64,000 bases of DNA from an uncultured Candidatus Melainabacteria bacterium. Its GTDB lineage: Bacteria > Cyanobacteriota > Vampirovibrionia > Gastranaerophilales > Gastranaerophilaceae. The notes under the pieces are model-generated. The model was not told the origin of the DNA, ran no database searches, and was given only the letters and a program-made list of their open reading frames with translations. Shown in pieces: positions 1-8,783 of this stretch. Location: the NCBI GenBank assembly GCA_934757275.1, contig CAKVLN010000003.1, positions 62,001 through 126,000 of the forward strand. Direction: 5' to 3'. Position 1 is the stretch's first letter. Each line of letters starts with the position of its first letter. The translations under genes and the position numbers were made by a program.

Positions 1-716
1 GCTGATAACAAAGCTGAAATTGGAGATGGAGCTTCTGCGTGAGCATCTGGCAACCAGAAGTGAACAGGAGCAAGACCCATTTTTGTACCAATACCAAATA
101 ATATAAATACAAAAGATAATTGAAGCCAGAAATGATTGAACAAAGAAGCATTATTAAATAATTCGTTATAGAACAAAGTATTTAAACTTCCTGTTGCAAC
201 TGTCATCAAAATAATACCAACGAAGGCTAATGCAATACCGATTGAACAAATAAATACATATTTCCAAGCAGCTTCAATTGAATGTTTTGTTTTGTGAAAA
301 TAGATTAAATACGCACTTGCTAAAGTTGTACCTTCAATGAATACCCAAGACGCACCTAAGTTTGTACTTAAAACTGCACCTGTCATAGAAAATACAAAGA
401 ACAATACCATATAAGTATAATGTCTAAGCTTTCTAGTTAAAGAAGTATCATTTTTTGTATAACCATTGTTATAAATCGCAACAGCTAAGAACACAATAGA
501 CATTACCATCAAGAAAATTTTGTTAGTGCTATCTACTGCAAAGAACTTGCTAGACTGCCACATTGGCAAGAAATCAATATTCAAACAGAATGCCAATGAA
601 ACAACGAAGTGCAACAATGCGTATAAATTAATCATTAAATTGTTTAAAAATTTGCTCTTGAATAAGAACAATATGATACACGCTAATAGCGGAAATAATA
701 AAATTAAATTAATCAT
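1..716 (-). CDS. hyfF: Hydrogenase-4 component F-like antiporter subunit, partial (C-terminus beyond left edge)
   Basis: The N-terminal ~238 residues of a proton-antiporter-type membrane subunit (NuoL/M/N family, HyfF branch) are present. The start ATG overlaps the end of hyfE by 8 bp, so the two are translationally coupled. The translation is strongly hydrophobic. Around residue 209 it has the family signature K-M-G-L-A-P-V-H-F-W-L-P-D-A-H followed by A-E-A-P-S-P, which contains the lysine of the ion-translocating channel. In the family this subunit sits in the membrane arm of group-4 [NiFe] hydrogenase or formate hydrogenlyase complexes. The catalytic subunits (HyfG and HyfI types) are not in the window and would be expected further left. 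The reading frame is open to position 1. Confidence 0.88.
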   Translation of the reverse strand, partial: MINLILLFPLLACIILFLFKSKFLNNLMINLYALLHFVVSLAFCLNIDFLPMWQSSKFFAVDSTNKIFLMVMSIVFLAVAIYNNGYTKNDTSLTRKLRHYTYMVLFFVFSMTGAVLSTNLGASWVFIEGTTLASAYLIYFHKTKHSIEAAWKYVFICSIGIALAFVGIILMTVATGSLNTLFYNELFNNASLFNHFWLQLSFVFILFGIGTKMGLAPVHFWLPDAHAEAPSPISALLS

Positions 717-1416
717 TGTACTCGTAATCCTTCAAATCTGATAATTGTGAAACTTCCAAATCGTCAAATTCATTGTTAATTTCTTTAACTAACATACCCA
801 AGATGAATACGGCGATAAAGATATCAAGTAAAACACCCATGTTTACGATGATTGGCATTTCTTTTGCAACAGATAATGACAACAAGAAGATACCATTTTC
901 CATTGTGATAAAGCCAATTACGTTTGATAAAACTTTGTGCTTAATTGTAATCAACCACAAGCTTGTAATAATCATTGCAATTGAAACTCCGAAGTACATT
1001 GGTGATACCAATTTGAATTGAGGAGCATCAATATTTGCAACCAAGAAGCCAGCAAACAAGATTATACTTGATATAAACAAACAGTAAAAGTGAGGGATAT
1101 TCGCATCTGTATCTCTGTGAGCTTGTGTTTTCTTCACAACCTTTTTAAGGAACAAAGGAATAACAAACGCTTTTACGATTAATGTTTCTACTACAACAAA
1201 TAATAGACCTATGATATGAGGCATATTTGCCATAATTGATTCTGGACCAGAAATCATTGTCCAATTGAACCAAGGTTCTTTTGCAAAACCAGACAAACAT
1301 ACAAAGAACAACAACCAACCTTGTGCAACCAACATGTTAACGTGTGCTGCCAAACGGCTTGTCGCAGCTATGTATATCATAGATAAACCTAATAAAATTA
1401 TAAATATGTTTTCCAT
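709..1416 (-). CDS. hyfE: Hydrogenase-4 component E-like membrane protein
   Basis: This 235-residue protein is almost wholly transmembrane, with about six or seven helices and a basic loop near residues 90-105. It ends in an acidic tail. Size, hydropathy and position between HyfC and HyfF match HyfE, which is related to NuoK in its C-terminal half and belongs to the membrane arm of group-4 hydrogenases. It is coupled to hyfF by an 8-bp overlap. It is separated from hyfC by 71 bp that hold a 13-bp perfect hairpin, so hyfE and hyfF may be expressed differently from hyfBC. The identification rests on context and topology as well as on sequence. Confidence 0.8.
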   Translation of the reverse strand: MENIFIILLGLSMIYIAATSRLAAHVNMLVAQGWLLFFVCLSGFAKEPWFNWTMISGPESIMANMPHIIGLLFVVVETLIVKAFVIPLFLKKVVKKTQAHRDTDANIPHFYCLFISSIILFAGFLVANIDAPQFKLVSPMYFGVSIAMIITSLWLITIKHKVLSNVIGFITMENGIFLLSLSVAKEMPIIVNMGVLLDIFIAVFILGMLVKEINNEFDDLEVSQLSDLKDYEYND

Positions 1417-1458
1417 AATATTTACCTTTTAAACTACCTTTTCGACTTTAGTTTAGTT

Positions 1459-1489
1459 AAAAGAAAGTGCAATAAATGCACTTTCTTTT
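1459..1489 (-). terminator. Perfect 13-bp hairpin between hyfC and hyfE
   Basis: The arms are 1459-1471 and 1477-1489 with a 5-nt loop, starting inside the hyfC stop codon. On the minus strand the stem ends in a T-rich stretch (CTTTCTTTTAACT), so it resembles an intrinsic terminator. It could be a partial terminator or an mRNA-stabilising processing stem inside the operon. Confidence 0.6.
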
Positions 1490-2411
1490 ATCCTCCGTAT
1501 ACTCTATATGTAACTAGAGCAAGAATTAGAAGTGCTGTCAAAGACATAATGAAAATAAATTCAAAAACGTGAGTCATTCTAAATCTTGCCATAGAAGATT
1601 CAACAGTACCGATTATTACTGAAAGAATAAATATAACTGCAACGTAAGCCAAGATAGCTTCAATTCCTGTCCAAGAAGTAGGAATTACTAAGTTTGCAAT
1701 CAAAGATTCAAACAATAACAATTTAATAGCAGATGCCCAAGTAATTAGACCTAAGTCCATACCAGAGTTATCAAGAATCATAACTTCGTGAATCATTGTT
1801 AACTCTAAGTGAGTAGTAGGGTCGTCAACTGGAACTCTGCAACCTTCGATAAGCATCATAATAAATAATGTTACTGCAAGAAGAATTATTATAAGAACGC
1901 CATAAACACCAGCGTTTTCTAATATCATTCTTAAATTTGCGAAACTAAAGTTTCCAGTTAGAGCAACAACAGATGCCATTGCAATAAAGAAAGCAGGTTC
2001 AACAATAGTTGAAAAACAAGCTTCACGAGCAGCACCCATGCCTTCAAAACTGCTACCAGTATCCATTGCTGATAACAATGCAAAGAATTTACCCAAGCTT
2101 AATGAATAAGCGAACACAATAAACGCACAAGGAATATTAATTATAGACATTCCATTTGCCATTGGAACAAACAAAGCTGCGAAAATTGTTGTTGCAAAGC
2201 CGACAACAGGAGCAAACTTAAATACCCAAGAAGTAGTTGTACTGATTACAAATTCCTTCTTCATTAGTCTTAAAAAGTCCCACAATGGCTGCCAAATGCA
2301 AACACCTTTTCTTCCAGCAAAGAATGCTTTTGTTTTTTTGATTACGCCTATCAATAAGAATGGAGCAATTAAAAGAATTAATATATTTATTAATAATAAT
2401 ACCAAATTCAT
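1488..2411 (-). CDS. hyfC: Hydrogenase-4 component C-like subunit (NuoH/HycD family)
   Basis: This multi-spanning NuoH/HycD-family protein (307 aa from the chosen start) anchors the hydrophilic arm of group-4 hydrogenases to the membrane. Family landmarks are visible: the loop G-M-G-A-A-R-E-A, and later E-G-C-R-V-P-V-D-D-P followed by H-L-E-L-T-M-I-H-E, the conserved acidic and basic loop near the quinone-like cavity. An in-frame ATG lies 30 bp upstream. The start at 2411 is preferred because a strong GGAGGA Shine-Dalgarno sits about 10 nt ahead of it and the ATG overlaps the hyfB stop codon (TAATG). The resulting N-terminus, MNLVLLLIN, begins directly with a membrane helix. Confidence 0.87.
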   Translation of the reverse strand: MNLVLLLINILILLIAPFLLIGVIKKTKAFFAGRKGVCIWQPLWDFLRLMKKEFVISTTTSWVFKFAPVVGFATTIFAALFVPMANGMSIINIPCAFIVFAYSLSLGKFFALLSAMDTGSSFEGMGAAREACFSTIVEPAFFIAMASVVALTGNFSFANLRMILENAGVYGVLIIILLAVTLFIMMLIEGCRVPVDDPTTHLELTMIHEVMILDNSGMDLGLITWASAIKLLLFESLIANLVIPTSWTGIEAILAYVAVIFILSVIIGTVESSMARFRMTHVFEFIFIMSLTALLILALVTYRVYGG

Positions 2412-4402
2412 TAGTTTATTCCTCCAAACCAAACAAGACATACAATAGTTAACACAAGAAATGCTAAACCATAAGCAATGTATTGTTGAATGTTACCACT
2501 TTGTATTCTTTCAAATTTAGACAATAATTTTTCGTCCCACTTAATAAGAGGTTTAACAATATAAGCTTCTTCAATGTCTTCAATATCTTGTTCATAATGA
2601 GCTTCACTAGGGAATAATTCCTTAGGTTTCTTAATGTGTGTAACTCTCTTAAACAAAGGTTTCAAAGTTGATAAGAACAAGCTTACATAAGATGCGCCTG
2701 TATACTGAACGTGAGCGTTGCCTCTATTGTATCCGCAACCCCAAGTTGTATGTTCTGCAACTTTCTTGTGTGCGAATAATTTGTACAAATACAAGGCAAT
2801 AATTAGAACTGCCAAGATGAAGAAACAAATTGAAAGAATTTGCATCATTGTCAAAACAGTCATTGGAACAATTGCATTAGGAACTTTTACGAACATGCTA
2901 ATTGGTCCCATAATTAATGCTACAAATACTTGAGGCATCATACCAATACACAAAGCTGCAATTGCAAGCAATGCCATTGGAACCCACATACATTTAGGTA
3001 CATCACCTTCAACGTGGTCATAAATCTTTTCATCTCTTGGTTGACCCAAGAAGGTAATACTAGCCGCTTTTGTGAAACAAAGCATTGCCATAGTTCCAAC
3101 CATAGCTAAACCAGCCATTGCTAAAATTAATGTAATCAATAAAGCTGTATTACTTCCCAAAGTACCTTTTAACATACCGAAGTATATTAAAAATTCACTG
3201 ATGAAACCGTTGAATGGTGGCAAACCGCTAATAGCAGCTGCGCCAATTATAAATAAAGAAGCAGTGTTTGGCATCTTTTTAATCAAGCCACCCAAAACTT
3301 CCATATCTCTTGTGTGAGTTTTATTGTAAACTGAGCCAGCTCCGAAGAACATCAATTCTTTAAAGATTGAGTGGTTCAAGATATGCAAAATACCACCTGC
3401 AAAGCCAAGCATTGCAACTAGCTGATTTCCATAAGCTAAACCAATCATACCCAAGCCTAAGCCCAAGCCAATAATACCAATGTTTTCAATTGAAGAATAA
3501 GCTAATAATTTCTTCAAATCTCTTTGTGCTAAAGCATATAAAATACCGTACAAAGCAGTTACCAAAGCAACTACAAATACTGTATAAGCAATGCACTTAG
3601 ATGGTGTACCAATCAAAAATAGCACTCTTAGAATACCATACAAACCAGTTTTAATCATCACACCTGACATAATAGCTGAAACGTGAGATGGTGCAGCTGG
3701 GTGAGCGTCTGGCAACCAATTGTGGAAAGGTACAAAACCAGCTTTGATACCAAAACCTAAGAAGGCAAGGAAGAATACAACATTTGCAAATTGTTCATTG
3801 CCTTGTAAAGCTGGCGCAAAGTCCGTAAAGTTCAAACTATTTGTTTGAATGTTTAACATTACAAATGCTGCAATAATAAATATTACAGACAAGTGCATGT
3901 AAACTAAATATTTAATACCAGCAGAAACAACTTCTTTCTTTTCGCCCTCGAAAATTACTAGGAAGAATGATGATAAAGACATCAATTCCCAAACAATCAA
4001 GAAGAACAAAGCATTCTGCACCGTTACAACCATTGTCATTGACATAATCAACATCATCAAGAAGAAACAGTGTGATGAAACATTCATGCCCTTATCAAAA
4101 TAAGGTTTCATGTAACCATTCGCATAAACCGTTCCCAAGAAGCTCATAATTGAAATCACAATTACAAAAAATGCTGATAATGGGTCAATAACGAAATTCA
4201 CATCACCCAAAATCGGTGACATGTAAACTGTACTGCTTAAAGGAACACCAGTAAGCATTACAGCCACTGCTGGCAATAGCAATAAAATTGCTGACAGCAA
4301 TGAAAATACTGAGCAAACTTTGAATTTAAAGCGCTCTTTTACTACTACGGACAATAAAGCTCCCAATAGCAGTAATCCTAATGCTAAAAAATAAATTTCC
4401 AT
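2411..4402 (-). CDS. hyfB: Hydrogenase-4 component B-like antiporter subunit
   Basis: This 663-residue polytopic protein of the NuoL/MrpA-type antiporter family is the length expected for HyfB/HycC. Key residues are visible: the glutamate of W-E-L-M-S-L-S-S (E139) and the lysine of G-I-K-A-G-F-V-P-F-H (K220), followed by N-W-L-P-D-A-H-P-A-A-P-S-H. Both charges belong to the conserved proton path. It is the first gene of the minus-strand operon hyfB-C-E-F, driven from 4445-4473. With HyfF it gives the complex two antiporter modules, typical of hydrogenase 4 rather than of the single-antiporter Ech enzymes. Confidence 0.88.
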   Translation of the reverse strand: MEIYFLALGLLLLGALLSVVVKERFKFKVCSVFSLLSAILLLLPAVAVMLTGVPLSSTVYMSPILGDVNFVIDPLSAFFVIVISIMSFLGTVYANGYMKPYFDKGMNVSSHCFFLMMLIMSMTMVVTVQNALFFLIVWELMSLSSFFLVIFEGEKKEVVSAGIKYLVYMHLSVIFIIAAFVMLNIQTNSLNFTDFAPALQGNEQFANVVFFLAFLGFGIKAGFVPFHNWLPDAHPAAPSHVSAIMSGVMIKTGLYGILRVLFLIGTPSKCIAYTVFVVALVTALYGILYALAQRDLKKLLAYSSIENIGIIGLGLGLGMIGLAYGNQLVAMLGFAGGILHILNHSIFKELMFFGAGSVYNKTHTRDMEVLGGLIKKMPNTASLFIIGAAAISGLPPFNGFISEFLIYFGMLKGTLGSNTALLITLILAMAGLAMVGTMAMLCFTKAASITFLGQPRDEKIYDHVEGDVPKCMWVPMALLAIAALCIGMMPQVFVALIMGPISMFVKVPNAIVPMTVLTMMQILSICFFILAVLIIALYLYKLFAHKKVAEHTTWGCGYNRGNAHVQYTGASYVSLFLSTLKPLFKRVTHIKKPKELFPSEAHYEQDIEDIEEAYIVKPLIKWDEKLLSKFERIQSGNIQQYIAYGLAFLVLTIVCLVWFGGIN

Positions 4403-4444
4403 AACTATTTACATTCCCAAAACTGTATATTTCTACCATCTATC

Positions 4445-4473
4445 GTTATATTGCTAACAAAGTTAAAATTCAA
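4445..4473 (-). promoter_or_regulatory. Predicted sigma70-type promoter of the hyf operon
   Basis: On the minus strand a -35 box TTGAAT (4473-4468) and a -10 box TATAAC (4450-4445) are separated by exactly 17 bp. They lie about 45 bp ahead of the hyfB start codon. The prediction is from sequence only. Confidence 0.5.
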
Positions 4474-4543
4474 CCCCATGTTTTAATGTTTGTTACCTTT
4501 GTAATGTCATGTTCTTTATATTAAATATTATTAAGAACTAATC

Positions 4544-4572
4544 TTGATTTTTTCCTTTATCTGTAATATATT
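4544..4572 (+). promoter_or_regulatory. Predicted promoter of rpsO
   Basis: A -35 box TTGATT (4544-4549) and a -10 box TATATT (4567-4572) have a 17-bp spacer. Transcription would start near 4579, at the foot of the first leader hairpin. This supports a transcribed leader of about 95 nt. Confidence 0.5.
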
Positions 4573-4576
4573 TAGC

Positions 4577-4667
4577 GTGTAGAGTGCTTACGCCAATATG
4601 TCACTCACACGGTTCGGCGGGGTTTGTAGTCGATGACAAATTTCCAATGACCACAACAAAAAGGAAA
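4577..4667 (+). promoter_or_regulatory. Structured 5' leader of rpsO, candidate S15 autoregulatory element
   Basis: There are two consecutive hairpins between the predicted transcription start and the ribosome-binding site. Hairpin 1 pairs GTGT (4577-4580) and GAGTG (4582-4586) with CACTC-ACAC (4602-4610), leaving one bulged A. Hairpin 2 pairs 4619-4627 with 4636-4644 and includes three consecutive G-U pairs. An AAGGAAA Shine-Dalgarno follows at 4661-4667. S15 represses its own mRNA in several phyla through dissimilar leaders that often contain G-U/G-C pairs. The regulatory role here is inferred. Confidence 0.5.
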
Positions 4668-4674
4668 TACAATA

Positions 4675-4938
4675 ATGAACTTAAAGAACAAACAAGAAAT
4701 TATTGAAAAATTCGGTGCTAATGCAAAAGATACTGGTTCTGCAGAAGTACAAATCGCAATGTTAACTAAAAAGATTTCAGAACTTACTGAACACATGAAA
4801 GCTAACAAAAAAGACTTCGCTACAAAACGTGGTCTTTTGATGATGGTTGGTAAGAGAAAAAGACTTCTTTCATTCTTGAAAGAAAAGAATCTTGAAGGTT
4901 ACAGAAACCTAATCAAAGAATTAGGAATCAGAGGTTAA
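4675..4938 (+). CDS. rpsO: 30S ribosomal protein S15
   Basis: This 87-residue protein is the usual length of S15, which binds 16S rRNA at the helix 20/21/22 junction during assembly of the 30S platform. The conserved core is easily read: [13 protein letters not shown] near residues 17-29, then [13 protein letters not shown], and G-K-R-K-R-L-L. The gene is monocistronic, with its own predicted promoter, a structured leader and a strong terminator immediately downstream. A good AAGGAAA ribosome-binding site lies 7 nt before the ATG. Confidence 0.97.
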   Translation: MNLKNKQEIIEKFGANAKDTGSAEVQIAMLTKKISELTEHMKANKKDFATKRGLLMMVGKRKRLLSFLKEKNLEGYRNLIKELGIRG

Positions 4939-4940
4939 TC

Positions 4941-4974
4941 AAAAAGAACCGCTCAAACGAGCGGTTCTTTTTTT
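4941..4974 (+). terminator. Intrinsic terminator of rpsO
   Basis: A 12-bp stem (4943-4954 with 4959-4970) has a 4-nt loop, a GC-rich core GAACCGCTC and a run of seven Ts. It begins a few bases after the stop codon. Confidence 0.93.
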
Positions 4975-5026
4975 ATGTCTTTTTTGTTATTTAATTATTG
5001 ATTGTCACAAAAAAGAATAATAGAAT

Positions 5027-6730
5027 TTAAACTATCGCACCATGGCTTGCATCTTGAACTGTTCTGGAATATTTACCCAAATACCCTGTTGCTTTTGTTG
5101 TAAAAGGTTTTAGATTTTTTCTACGAGCGTCCAATTCCTCATCTGAAACCAAAAGATTTAGTGTACGTTTGTTAATATCAATTTTTATTTTATCGCCATC
5201 TTTAATAAGTGCAATTACACCACCATTTGCCGCCTCCGGACAAATATGTCCCACACAAATTCCTCTTGTGCCACCTGAAAAACGTCCATCTGTAATTAAA
5301 GCAGCCTTTGTACCCAAACCTTTTCCTACCAACAAAGAAGTTGGTGCAAGCATTTCTCTCATGCCAGGGCCACCCTTTGGGCCTTCGTATCTGATAACTA
5401 TTACATCGCCTTCGGTTATTAAATCCTTTTCAAGTGCGCTCATAGCGTCCTCTTCAGAATCAAAAGTTTTTGCTACACCTTCAAATTCGTAACAGTTTTC
5501 ATCAACCGCAGAAATCTTAATTACAGAACCTTCTGGAGCAATATTACCACGCAAAATTCCTAGCCCAGGTTTTGTTGTAAAAGGTTCTGAATACGGGTGA
5601 ATAATGCTTTTGTCCGCATAAACTCCTGCAAATTCTCTTTTAGCCTTAAATTCTGGAACGCTTTTTATAAGTTCGTCAACCACTGCAGGAACTCCGCCTG
5701 CTTGATGAAAAGCGGTCATCGTTATATTTGAAGAAGGTTCAAGTTTAACAAATTGATGAATTTTATGAGAAAGTTCGTCAAAATCTTTGAGAGAAACAGT
5801 TGCCTGTTCGCCTTCTTTCGCTTCCTCACCTTGAGAAGAATATCGAGATGAGGTGTCAGCCGATGCTAAATTTTCACCTAAGCCTGCTGCATTTGCTAAA
5901 GCTAAAATATGCAAAAACGAATTTGTTGAGCCGCCCATTCCCAAATCTGCAATTATCATATTTCTTAACCCATCTCTTGTAATTATATCTAAAGGCTTTA
6001 TACCATCTCTTACCCAATCTACAATTTGCATACCACTTTCAAACGCTATTCTACGTTTTTGAGAAGATACTGCAGCAGCGGTTGCGCAATATGGAAGGCT
6101 CATTCCTAACACTTCAGTTAAACATGCCATTGTATTTGCAGTGTACAACCCTTGACAAGCACCAGCAGAAGGGCAAGAGGCCTCTTCAAGTTCAAGCAAA
6201 CGTTCTTCTGAAATTTCGCCGTTTCTGTATTTGCCGATTGCCTCAAACGCACCTTTTATCATTGTTAATTTTTCGCATCGACTTTCCCCATCAAGCATAG
6301 GTCCAGCCGTTACGATAATTGTCGGAATATTAATTCTTGCAGCTGCTATTAACATTCCTGGAGTAATTTTGTCACAATTTGATAACAGAACTAAACCATC
6401 TAGTTGATGAGCATTGGCGACTGTTTCAACACAATCGGCTATCAAATCACGTGAAGGTAAAGAGTATTGCATGCCAGAATGTCCCATTGCAATTCCATCA
6501 CAAACCGCAGGAACACCGAAAATAAACGCTTGCCCACCATTAGAGTGAATACCTTTTTCAATTTGTCGTTCTAAATCACGCATACCAATATGCCCTGGAA
6601 CTAAATCAGAAAAAGAACTTGCTATTCCAATAAATGGTGCGTTCATATTCTTTTTAGAAACTCCTGTTGCCATTAGAAGACTTCTATGTGGAGTTCTAGC
6701 AATACCTTTTTTTATATTATCACTTCTCAT
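5027..6730 (-). CDS. ilvD: Dihydroxy-acid dehydratase
   Basis: At 567 residues this is a full-length IlvD/Edd-family enzyme. It converts dihydroxy-isovalerate and dihydroxy-methylvalerate to the 2-oxo acids of valine/leucine and isoleucine synthesis, using an Fe-S cluster. Motifs seen include [10 protein letters not shown] (cluster cysteine), [16 protein letters not shown] (second cluster cysteine), and a C-terminal [11 protein letters not shown] segment with [11 protein letters not shown]. IlvD rather than phosphogluconate dehydratase is favoured by length and by these motifs. No other ilv gene is in the window, so it appears as a single-gene unit. Confidence 0.95.
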   Translation of the reverse strand: MRSDNIKKGIARTPHRSLLMATGVSKKNMNAPFIGIASSFSDLVPGHIGMRDLERQIEKGIHSNGGQAFIFGVPAVCDGIAMGHSGMQYSLPSRDLIADCVETVANAHQLDGLVLLSNCDKITPGMLIAAARINIPTIIVTAGPMLDGESRCEKLTMIKGAFEAIGKYRNGEISEERLLELEEASCPSAGACQGLYTANTMACLTEVLGMSLPYCATAAAVSSQKRRIAFESGMQIVDWVRDGIKPLDIITRDGLRNMIIADLGMGGSTNSFLHILALANAAGLGENLASADTSSRYSSQGEEAKEGEQATVSLKDFDELSHKIHQFVKLEPSSNITMTAFHQAGGVPAVVDELIKSVPEFKAKREFAGVYADKSIIHPYSEPFTTKPGLGILRGNIAPEGSVIKISAVDENCYEFEGVAKTFDSEEDAMSALEKDLITEGDVIVIRYEGPKGGPGMREMLAPTSLLVGKGLGTKAALITDGRFSGGTRGICVGHICPEAANGGVIALIKDGDKIKIDINKRTLNLLVSDEELDARRKNLKPFTTKATGYLGKYSRTVQDASHGAIV

Positions 6731-6816
6731 AATAAAAACCCTTTCATATTGATTTTATCACGAAAGGGGAAATGATTTTAAAATATTATAAGGTTAGATT
6801 ATTAATAAAAATCTTT

Positions 6817-8160
6817 TTATGCGATTGCACTGTATGAATTAGTTACATTTTGCAAAGCTAGTTTAACTTTAGGATCAAGTTTTTTATCTTCTAGAGCTTG
6901 TTGTTTTGTTAATTCTAACAATTGCAATCTACCTTGAGCAGTTTTCTTCATATTTTCAACTTCAACTTTTGAACCTACATCTTCACCAACAAGCCATTTT
7001 GTAAATTTTCCCATTGCCCAAGTACCAATTGAACCACCAACTAAACCTGCTACCGCACCGATAGCAGTACCTAAACCAGGACATACTGCAGTTCCAATTG
7101 CTGCACCAGCTTTTGCGCCAACCCAAGCACCTGCTGCTTCACCCACTGTCCAACCAACAATTGAACCAGCTGCTTTAACTGTAGTTTGACCTAATTGTTT
7201 AGCCCCAGTCTTGCTATCTTTTGAGAAGGCTGTTCTAATTTTACCAAAATCCATTAAATATTCGATTGCTGCGAAGAAGGCACCACCTTTAAGCCCTTGT
7301 GATTTAAAACCGTGTGAGATTTGTTGACTCAAAGTTTTTGAACCAGATTCTGCAACTTTCTTTCTTGCGATTTCTGTTAATTCACTATTTGCTGGTATTC
7401 TTTCTGCGATAGTTTTAGCTTTCTTTCCTGTAACTTTGTTCCAAGCTTTTGAAATTAAACCAGTTTGTGCGCCAGTTGCAATTCTGATTTTTTCTGTAAC
7501 TTTTGCAATCTGCTCTTTATTACCAGATTTCAAAGCTGATTCCATTTCTTTTTTCAAAGCTTTATAAGTATTTTCATCTAATCTTGATTTAAACAAACCG
7601 ATTCTTGATTTTGAAGCACCTTCTAATTTGTGCATTTTATGATAAGCATCACGCATTAAGTTTCTTGAGTCTGGATTATTCCATAGTTTATTTAAAGTTG
7701 TTCCATCTTTTTTTACATCAGCAAACATTTTTTCAACTTTACCAATTGTTGATAAAGAATTGAAAGGGTGAGCAATAAATCTTGTGTTATTTACTAATGC
7801 AAATGCTGCACCACCACCTGCTGCACCGAATACAGATTCAGAAGGTTCCATACCTTTCAAGTAATATTTACCAATTGTGTCTAAATCTTTTGAAGCACCA
7901 GTAAAACCTGTTTGATTAGCTGCTTGTTCGTTTGAAGAAAAAATATCGTTTCCTGCTACATTAGAATTTCCATATCCTTGTTGTGCAAATTGATTGTTCC
8001 AAACTGATTGGTTATTATAACCATAAGGCATTTGATAATTCCAAGAGTTACGGTTTGCCATATAACCATTTGAAAAGCTTGGGCAATTAGGATTAACGCC
8101 AGATGCTCCGCCGTATAGCATATATTCCATATTCGTAAGTGAATTGATTGGAGATACCAT
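6817..8160 (-). CDS. Hypothetical protein with Asn/Tyr/Gln-rich N-terminus and glycine-zipper C-terminus
   Basis: I do not recognise a family. The first ~90 residues are low-complexity and rich in N, Y, Q, G and S. A lysine-rich helical middle (about 130-290) follows. From about residue 330 to 400 there is a glycine-zipper stretch (repeats such as G-A-K-A-G-A-A-I-G and A-G-L-V-G-G-S-I-G), which usually packs as paired membrane-inserting helices. It has no classical signal peptide. The gene stands alone, divergent from 8382. A TTTGTAAC/GTTACAAA inverted repeat lies about 70 bp upstream of its start. A membrane-associated or secreted pore-like role is possible but unproven. Confidence 0.6.
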   Translation of the reverse strand: MVSPINSLTNMEYMLYGGASGVNPNCPSFSNGYMANRNSWNYQMPYGYNNQSVWNNQFAQQGYGNSNVAGNDIFSSNEQAANQTGFTGASKDLDTIGKYYLKGMEPSESVFGAAGGGAAFALVNNTRFIAHPFNSLSTIGKVEKMFADVKKDGTTLNKLWNNPDSRNLMRDAYHKMHKLEGASKSRIGLFKSRLDENTYKALKKEMESALKSGNKEQIAKVTEKIRIATGAQTGLISKAWNKVTGKKAKTIAERIPANSELTEIARKKVAESGSKTLSQQISHGFKSQGLKGGAFFAAIEYLMDFGKIRTAFSKDSKTGAKQLGQTTVKAAGSIVGWTVGEAAGAWVGAKAGAAIGTAVCPGLGTAIGAVAGLVGGSIGTWAMGKFTKWLVGEDVGSKVEVENMKKTAQGRLQLLELTKQQALEDKKLDPKVKLALQNVTNSYSAIA

Positions 8161-8228
8161 AACCTTTTCTACCTTTATAAATCTAACCTTATATATATAA
8201 AGTTATTCTCTCTCCAAAAATTGCCTTT

Positions 8229-8249
8229 TTTGTAACGAAATGTTACAAA
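8229..8249. promoter_or_regulatory. 8-bp inverted repeat in the divergent intergenic region
   Basis: TTTGTAAC (8229-8236) and GTTACAAA (8242-8249) form a perfect inverted repeat with a 5-nt centre. It lies between the divergent genes starting at 8160 (minus) and 8382 (plus), a typical place for a dimeric-regulator operator. No regulator can be assigned. Confidence 0.35.
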
Positions 8250-8381
8250 GTTAGTTTTCCAAGTTTTATTCCTTTTAATTTATGTTTGTATATTATTTTT
8301 ATGATAGTATATCTTTAATATTTTATTATACTGGGTAGTTTACACAATTTCTTAAATTGGTTAAATAGACAGAGAGGAAAT

Positions 8382-8783
8382 ATGAACATATTAAGCTATT
8401 TTAAAGCAGTACATGCACAAAGACAAATTAATAAACTTGCACGCAAATACAAAAATAAAAAAATTGTAATCTACGGAGCTGGAGAGTATTTTCAGATTTT
8501 AAAAAACAATTTTGATTTGTCAAAATTAAATATAGTAGGTATTGCCGACAAAAAATTTGAAACATCAAAAGAAACTAATTCTACATCATATTTAGCTCTT
8601 GCTCCCGAGGAGCTAAAAAACTTTAATTTTGATGTAATATTAGTTGCACTATATGACGATACGAGTTTGTGCGACTATTTAGAATATCAATTACTGATAA
8701 ATACAGAAAATGAAGACAAGCCTGTCCGTTCAATAATTGAACCAACAATTTTATATACGATAAAAGTTTTATTAGGTAAATAA
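8382..8783 (+). CDS. Small Rossmann-like protein paired with the LicD gene
   Basis: This 133-residue protein has one apparent nucleotide-binding-like motif, K-I-V-I-Y-G-A-G-E-Y near residues 28-37, followed by V-G-I-A-D-K-K and a second strand D-V-I-L-V-A-L. That is the beta-alpha-beta pattern of the small Rossmann/CoA-binding-like domains often found beside or fused to glycosyl- and phosphotransferases of surface polysaccharide clusters. Its stop overlaps the start of the LicD gene (TAATG), so the two are made together. No catalytic residues can be assigned. A helper or partner domain of the LicD protein is a plausible guess. Confidence 0.65.
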   Translation: MNILSYFKAVHAQRQINKLARKYKNKKIVIYGAGEYFQILKNNFDLSKLNIVGIADKKFETSKETNSTSYLALAPEELKNFNFDVILVALYDDTSLCDYLEYQLLINTENEDKPVRSIIEPTILYTIKVLLGK

